From NCBI GenBank assembly GCA_025929585.1, contig JAICPY010000001.1:93802-157801 (forward strand): a stretch of DNA of 64,000 bases, read 5' to 3'. The notes beneath the pieces were generated by a model that ran no database searches, was not told where the DNA came from, and saw only the letters and a program-made list of their open reading frames with translations. This DNA comes from Steroidobacter sp. GTDB lineage: Bacteria > Pseudomonadota > Gammaproteobacteria > Steroidobacterales > Steroidobacteraceae. The translations under genes and the position numbers were made by a program. Below are positions 59,731 through 64,000 of this stretch, piece by piece (the stretch's first letter is position 1; each line of letters starts with the position of its first letter).

Positions 59731-59841
59731 GGGGGTAATGATTAGGGGGGTAGGGGGTAGTAAGAGAGAAGATCTCGAAAGCTGCGACCAAGTTCGCCTC
59801 CGTTTCTTGCTACCCCCTACCCCCTGATCATTACCCCCTAC
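59731..59841. repeat. Inverted repeat with GGGGGTAATGATTAGGGGG arms
   Basis: The left arm (59731-59760) reads GGGGGTAATGATTAGGGGGG then TAGGGGGTAG. The right arm (about 59809-59841) reverse-complements to GGGGGTAATGATCAGGGGGT then AGGGGGTAG and covers the stop codon of radC. A shorter fragment of the same word (GGGGGTAATGACTAGGGGGT) lies at about 59688-59707, beside the rpmB upstream region. Confidence 0.85.
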
Positions 59842-60512
59842 AACAGTCCCCTCTCCGCGAACGACTCGCAAACCCCGTCTCCCACGACTAGGTGGTCGAG
59901 GACTCGAATGTCGACCAGGCCGAGGGCCTCTTTCAGGCGCCTCGTGATCAATTCGTCCGCCTGGCTAGGTTCGGCCAGGCCGGAAGGGTGGTTGTGCACG
60001 AGAATGAGGGCCGCAGCATTGTGAGCGAGCGCCTCCTTCACGACTTCGCGCGGATGAACGCTCGCGCCGTCGATCGTGCCGCGAAAGAGCTCCTTGAAGG
60101 CAATCACGCGGTGCCGGTTATCGAGATAGACGCAGCAAAAAACTTCGTGAGGCAGGTCCCTGAGCTTGGAGCGGAGAAATTCCCGGGTGGCGCGCGGATT
60201 CGAGAGGGCCGAGCCGGTCATCATCAGTTCTTGATAGTGTCTGCGCGTCAGCTCCAGTGCTGCTTGCAAAGCGCTATAGCGGGCCGCTCCGAGCCCTTGC
60301 GCACGGCAGATCCGCTCGCGATCGGCGGTCAGCAGACTCCGCAGCGAGCCGAACTCCACGAGCAGGTCTCGAGCGACGTCCAGGGCGCTACGGCCCCGGG
60401 TGCCGGTTCTGAGCAAGATCGCGAGCAACTCGGCCTCGCTCAAAGCGCCCGCCCCAAGCTCGATCAGCTTCTCGCGAGGCCGCTCATTTTTTGGCCAGTC
60501 CCGAATCGACAT
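59838..60512 (-). CDS. radC: RadC family JAB-domain protein
   Basis: A 224-residue protein with an N-terminal helix-hairpin-helix region ([40 protein letters not shown]) and a C-terminal JAMM/MPN+ domain, whose metal motif is [14 protein letters not shown] with the upstream Glu in REVVKEAL. RadC was once linked to DNA repair, but that role is not supported in E. coli, and its function remains unclear. It diverges from coaBC. The stop codon lies within a repeat arm. Confidence 0.93.
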   Translation of the reverse strand: MSIRDWPKNERPREKLIELGAGALSEAELLAILLRTGTRGRSALDVARDLLVEFGSLRSLLTADRERICRAQGLGAARYSALQAALELTRRHYQELMMTGSALSNPRATREFLRSKLRDLPHEVFCCVYLDNRHRVIAFKELFRGTIDGASVHPREVVKEALAHNAAALILVHNHPSGLAEPSQADELITRRLKEALGLVDIRVLDHLVVGDGVCESFAERGLL

Positions 60513-60697
60513 TTCCGAAGTTCCCTGCTTGCCGGTCGACAGCGGCAGTGTGCGACCTCAATAGACGATCAATTGCGGCCAATTCCGGGCATTTGACGGG
60601 AAATGCGTGGGCTCAGAACGAGCCCTATACCCAACTGGAATGCTGGTATGCGACAGGGCGTTTGCCGCTGCCAGCAGCCGCGCCCATAATTCTTCAC

Positions 60698-61939
60698 ATG
60701 AGCGCGCAGCCTCGAAAAATCATTCTCGGTGTGACTGGCGGTATTGCTGCCTACAAGAGTCCCGATCTCGTTCGGCGCCTGATCGAGCATGGCGCCGACG
60801 TGCAAGTCGTGATGTCCCGAGGAGCTCAACAGTTCGTCACGCCTCTCACGTTTCAAGCGGTTTCCGGAAAACCCGTGCGTACGGATCTTTGGGACGAGGC
60901 GGCGGAAGCCGCAATGGGCCACATCGAGCTTGCTCGTTGGGCGGATGAAATCGTGATTGCGCCTGCGACCGCAGAATTCATGGCGCGCCTCGCCTACGGA
61001 TTTGCTGATGACTTGCTCTCGACTCTCTGTCTTGCGAGCTCTGCTCCGATCACGATTGCGCCGGCGATGAATCGGCAGATGTGGGCGAATGCCGCGACGC
61101 AGGCGAATGTGAAACTACTGCGTGAGCGTGGCATCCGCTTGTTAGGTCCGGAGAGCGGGGAGCAAGCATGCGGTGAAGTAGGCGTCGGTCGCATGGTCGA
61201 ACCGGCGCGTATCGCTGAAGAAATTTTTACCCCGCGTGGAGGCGCTGGCGTACTAAGCGGTCTGAAGGTCGTCGTTACAGCCGGACCGACACGCGAACGC
61301 ATCGATCCGGTGCGATTCATCAGCAATCGAAGCTCAGGAAAGATGGGCTTCGCCGTCGCGCAAGCGGCCAGAGAGGCAGGCGCAGAAGTGATCCTCATCA
61401 GCGGGCCGGTGCAAATTTGTACGCCGCTCGGTATCGAACGCATCGAAGTGGAAAGTGCCGAGCAGATGTTGAACGCCGCGCAGAAGCAGGTTGCCGATGC
61501 GGATATCTTCGTCGCGGCCGCAGCAGTGTCGGACTATCGTTGCTGTGAGATCAGCTCCGAGAAGATCAAGAAGACCAGCGACACGATGGCACTGTCCTTG
61601 TCTCGTGCACCTGATGTGCTGGCGACGATCGGTCGCAGCGAATCGCCGCCGTTCTTGGTTGGCTTCGCGGCAGAGACCGAGAATGTCGAGCGCAACGCAT
61701 TGACTAAGCTCAACGGCAAGAATCTAGACATGATCGCGGCGAACAAGGTCGGCGATGGTCTTGGCTTCGACAAAGACGACAACGCGCTGACGGTATATTG
61801 GCGAGATGGCAAGAAAGAGCTGTCGCTCACGAGTAAAATCGCGCTTGCGCGTCAGCTCGTGGAGTTGATTGCAGAGCGATATCGACTACGAAAACAAGAG
61901 CCGAAGGCGCTGCGCAAGTCGGCTGTGAACGTAGGCTAA
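60698..61939 (+). CDS. coaBC: Phosphopantothenoylcysteine decarboxylase / phosphopantothenate-cysteine ligase CoaBC
   Basis: Bifunctional enzyme of 413 residues making 4-prime-phosphopantetheine. CoaC (about 1-190) has the FMN-binding [18 protein letters not shown], the catalytic His in [11 protein letters not shown], and the PAMNRQMW motif. CoaB (about 195-405) has [22 protein letters not shown] and KIKKTSD. MSAQPRK at 60698 is taken as start since the FMN domain begins right after; the frame open further upstream overlaps the radC side without support. It supplies the substrate of CoaD, encoded 4 kb upstream. Dut follows 79 bases downstream. Confidence 0.96.
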   Translation: MSAQPRKIILGVTGGIAAYKSPDLVRRLIEHGADVQVVMSRGAQQFVTPLTFQAVSGKPVRTDLWDEAAEAAMGHIELARWADEIVIAPATAEFMARLAYGFADDLLSTLCLASSAPITIAPAMNRQMWANAATQANVKLLRERGIRLLGPESGEQACGEVGVGRMVEPARIAEEIFTPRGGAGVLSGLKVVVTAGPTRERIDPVRFISNRSSGKMGFAVAQAAREAGAEVILISGPVQICTPLGIERIEVESAEQMLNAAQKQVADADIFVAAAAVSDYRCCEISSEKIKKTSDTMALSLSRAPDVLATIGRSESPPFLVGFAAETENVERNALTKLNGKNLDMIAANKVGDGLGFDKDDNALTVYWRDGKKELSLTSKIALARQLVELIAERYRLRKQEPKALRKSAVNVG

Positions 61940-62018
61940 GACGCTCGATTCGAGCGCTGGTCTTCAACAATAATTTCTATTTGGAGCCGGAGCATTCGAT
62001 CGCTCCGGAACGACAGCC

Positions 62019-62504
62019 ATGCAGAATTCCACCGCATCCAGCGATTCACGCCACCGCCTGCAGATTCGAATTCTCGATCCGCGGATAGGTAGCGAATATC
62101 CGCTGCCGCAGTACGCAACTCCCGGATCGGCCGGCGTCGATCTACGCGCTTGTATCGAGGCTCCAATCGAGATGAAGCCCGGCGATACGCAGCTCATTCC
62201 GAGCGGTATCGCCATTCATTTGAGCAACCCGCACTATGCAGCGATCGTGCTGCCTCGTTCGGGATTAGGCCACAAGCATGGCATCGTACTCGGCAATCTA
62301 GTGGGTCTCATCGATTCGGACTACCAAGGCCAAGTCTTCGTATCTTGCTGGAACCGCGGTCAAGCTTCCTTCACGATTCAACCCGGCGAGCGCATTGCGC
62401 AACTCGTCGTCGTGCCGGTCGTGCAAGTTGAATTCGAGGTCGTCGACGAGTTCGACGCGTCGCAGCGCGGTGCGGGTGGCTTTGGAAGCTCGGGAACGAA
62501 GTGA
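62019..62504 (+). CDS. dut: Deoxyuridine 5-prime-triphosphate nucleotidohydrolase (dUTPase)
   Basis: Hydrolyses dUTP to dUMP, keeping uracil out of DNA. The 161-residue protein shows the five dUTPase motifs: [30 protein letters not shown] with the catalytic Asp region, [10 protein letters not shown] and [10 protein letters not shown]. About 15 residues extend the N-terminus compared with E. coli. It is next to coaBC on the same strand, as in many Gammaproteobacteria. A repeat begins right at the stop. Confidence 0.97.
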   Translation: MQNSTASSDSRHRLQIRILDPRIGSEYPLPQYATPGSAGVDLRACIEAPIEMKPGDTQLIPSGIAIHLSNPHYAAIVLPRSGLGHKHGIVLGNLVGLIDSDYQGQVFVSCWNRGQASFTIQPGERIAQLVVVPVVQVEFEVVDEFDASQRGAGGFGSSGTK

Positions 62505-62562
62505 CGGGGTGACCAGGTGACGGAGTGACGAAGGCAGATGTTCTTTCCGAACGTCGTCGCCT
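62505..62562. repeat. Partial inverted repeat with GTGACGGGGTGACCAGGTGAC arm
   Basis: After the dut stop there is a left arm GTGACGGGGTGACCAGGTGA followed by CGGAGTGACG, and a short imperfect right arm CGTCGTCGCCTCATCACTTC (about 62552-62571) that runs into the stop of the next gene. It belongs to the GTGA-repeat family but is degenerate. Confidence 0.55.
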
Positions 62563-62564
62563 CA

Positions 62565-63215
62565 TCACTTCAAACCTTTTAGTTCCTTGAACCGCTTGAT
62601 GTCCGAGTCGAAGGATCTGGTTACTTCGGCTTGTTCGCGTTTGTTGTTCGCCAGCATCTCCTGGTAGGTGCGCAGGCTGTTCACCGTGTTCACCATTTCC
62701 TCGGCCAGGTGGTCCGGCAAGGCCGGTGCGTTCGGCTTCTCGCTATAGGGTTTGAACCGAGCGATCTGAGTCTCTAGACGTCGTTGACGCTCACGCAGGT
62801 TCGAGATGTTCTGCTCCGTCACGCGATACTGAGCGACGAGCAGATCCAATCGTTGACCCCGCAAGCGTTCGATGTCGGCCACGCTCAGGTACGTTTCGAT
62901 GAGCATGCGGTCGCGCTGCTCGCGCTGCTCACGTTGTTTACGTGTTTGTGCTTCGGCTTCTTCGCGTTTCAGGCGCGCCGCTCTCGTCGCTTCTCCTTCG
63001 ATCAGGCGCACGAGCATGCCGCGAGTGTCCAACACTTCCGTGTCGTGTCCCGCACATGCGGGCGGCATGCTATCTCCATAGTGAGTTTGGCCGCTGGCGT
63101 CGCGACAGCGATAGAACGCTTCCCGGCCGCCGGAACCGCGGTTCTGAGCCGACACCGGCCCGGCCAGGGCAAGCATCAATGTGCTCAGTAGAGCGAGGCG
63201 GCAGGTTGCATGCAT
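62565..63215 (-). CDS. DUF4124 domain-containing secreted protein
   Basis: A 216-residue secreted protein with signal MHATCRLALLSTLMLALAGPVSA. The DUF4124 domain (about 30-70) reads REAFYRCRDASGQTHYGDSMPP with the usual RC-x-D-x2-G and YGD marks. The rest (about 75-200) is a long charged helix region with coiled-coil character (RAARLKREEAEAQTRKQREQREQRDR; ISNLRERQRRLETQIARF). Proteins of this type bind wall or outer-membrane structures in unknown ways. MHATC is preferred over a start 48 bases earlier because it places the signal peptide at the N-terminus. Confidence 0.85.
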   Translation of the reverse strand: MHATCRLALLSTLMLALAGPVSAQNRGSGGREAFYRCRDASGQTHYGDSMPPACAGHDTEVLDTRGMLVRLIEGEATRAARLKREEAEAQTRKQREQREQRDRMLIETYLSVADIERLRGQRLDLLVAQYRVTEQNISNLRERQRRLETQIARFKPYSEKPNAPALPDHLAEEMVNTVNSLRTYQEMLANNKREQAEVTRSFDSDIKRFKELKGLK

Positions 63216-63318
63216 GTAGAGCGGTTGGTAAGACAACTTACAGGTATTGTGCCGCACGGCCACGGAAGCGCAACTTCAGTTATCAAAAATGGGCAATAGC
63301 CCAATGCTTCGCGGCGTG

Positions 63319-63960
63319 TTAGGCGGCGCTGATCCCGTATTCGGCGCGATATTGTCGAATCATCTTCAGGCGCTCAGGATCGCCGGCTTGCTCCAGATAG
63401 CTAATCAGGTCTTCGAGCTTCAGGATGCTGGTCACCGGAACGTTCAGGACTTGTTCGACCTCTTGTACAGCAGATAACTCGCCTTGACCGCGCTCCTGCC
63501 GGTCGAGCGCCAACACCACGCCCGCAGGCTCAGCGCCGGCATTGCGAATGATCTCAACTGCCTCGCGGATCGCCGTTCCCGCGGTGATGACATCGTCGAT
63601 GATCAAGACGCGACCCTGGAGCGGCGAGCCCACGATCGACCCACCTTCACCGTGATCCTTCGCCTCTTTACGATTGAACGCCCATGGAAGACTACGAGAG
63701 TGCGCATCGGCGAGCGCTACAGAGGTCGTCGCTACCAGCGGGATACCTTTGTAGGCCGGCCCGAACAAAACGTCGCACTCGAGATTCGCCGCCTGAATGG
63801 CCGATGCGTAATGACGACCTAATTCAGCCAACGCACGCCCCGAGTTGAATAGCCCGGCGTTGAAGAAATAGGGACTCAAGCGTCCGGACTTCAGTTTGAA
63901 CTCACCGAAGCGAAGCACGCCAAGCTCCAGACAGAGATCGATGAAGTTGTTTTGGGCCAT
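63319..63960 (-). CDS. pyrE: Orotate phosphoribosyltransferase
   Basis: Converts orotate and PRPP to orotidine 5-phosphate in pyrimidine synthesis. The 213-residue protein has the PRPP motif [14 protein letters not shown], the flexible loop region [13 protein letters not shown] with the catalytic Lys residues, and GPAYKGIPL. The N-terminus [27 protein letters not shown] is typical. No attenuator-type hairpin is visible upstream within the 40 bases left in the window. Confidence 0.97.
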   Translation of the reverse strand: MAQNNFIDLCLELGVLRFGEFKLKSGRLSPYFFNAGLFNSGRALAELGRHYASAIQAANLECDVLFGPAYKGIPLVATTSVALADAHSRSLPWAFNRKEAKDHGEGGSIVGSPLQGRVLIIDDVITAGTAIREAVEIIRNAGAEPAGVVLALDRQERGQGELSAVQEVEQVLNVPVTSILKLEDLISYLEQAGDPERLKMIRQYRAEYGISAA

Positions 63961-64000
63961 GATCCTTTCTGCAGGATGCGCTGAACGATGTGGGGTTGAT

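Overview
The window looks like part of a gammaproteobacterial chromosome, with GC content somewhat under 60 percent. Evidence: the ftsY-ftsE-ftsX-rpoH order, the rpmB-rpmG pair, coaBC next to dut and radC, many Tat and lipoprotein exports, and a SusD-free carbohydrate locus with a tryptophan-halogenase-family protein and a DUF6445 protein, as is common in Xanthomonadales and Steroidobacterales-type bacteria. The placement is an inference; no rRNA or tRNA gene is present to test it. There is no prophage, CRISPR array or intact insertion sequence.

Layout. 1-3.3 kb: tail of a cupin-like protein, a flavin-dependent halogenase-family protein, a Dabb-domain protein and a DUF6445 protein. 3.3-11 kb: a conserved membrane-anchored protein, glutathione peroxidase, MipA/OmpV outer-membrane protein, CBS protein, AtoE-type short-chain fatty-acid transporter, diguanylate cyclase, tyrosine phosphatase, a small periplasmic protein and a Tat-exported aldo/keto reductase. 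11-25 kb: TonB-C protein and TetR regulator with a clear operator, ABC-F ATPase, a GGDEF/EAL protein, M15 peptidase, SDR enzyme, MgtC/DUF4010 membrane protein, HD phosphohydrolase, and an active/inactive M16 peptidase pair. 25-35 kb: bactofilin, a glucose/sorbosone dehydrogenase-diheme cytochrome lipoprotein, a glycerophosphodiesterase with an FGGY kinase, a YheT-like hydrolase with a saccharopine-dehydrogenase-like reductase, and a response regulator carrying a transmembrane segment. 35-45.5 kb: EF-G paralogue, methyltransferase-like lipoprotein, LacI regulator with a GH3 beta-glucosidase and a palindromic operator, and a YdbH-YdbL envelope-lipid pair. 45.8-51.6 kb: a PdsR/PdsS two-component pair, glutaryl-CoA dehydrogenase, Mpo1-like protein and OmpA-family lipoprotein. 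51.6-64 kb is housekeeping: rpoH, ftsX, ftsE, ftsY, rsmD, coaD (interrupted by an in-frame TAG), mutM, fatty-acid desaturase, rpmG, rpmB, radC, coaBC, dut, a DUF4124 protein and pyrE.

Three features stand out. First, intergenic spaces are repeatedly filled by imperfect inverted repeats whose arms are themselves short tandem words of 7-9 bases. The word differs from locus to locus but falls into a handful of families, and one arm often touches a stop codon. A separate GC-rich element with a shared left end occurs at least six times. Second, rpoH has a perfect CIRCE element 63 bases before its start codon, which would tie sigma-32 synthesis to the HrcA repressor. Third, the essential gene coaD has a stop codon exactly where a conserved serine is expected, with the rest of the protein intact in the same frame.
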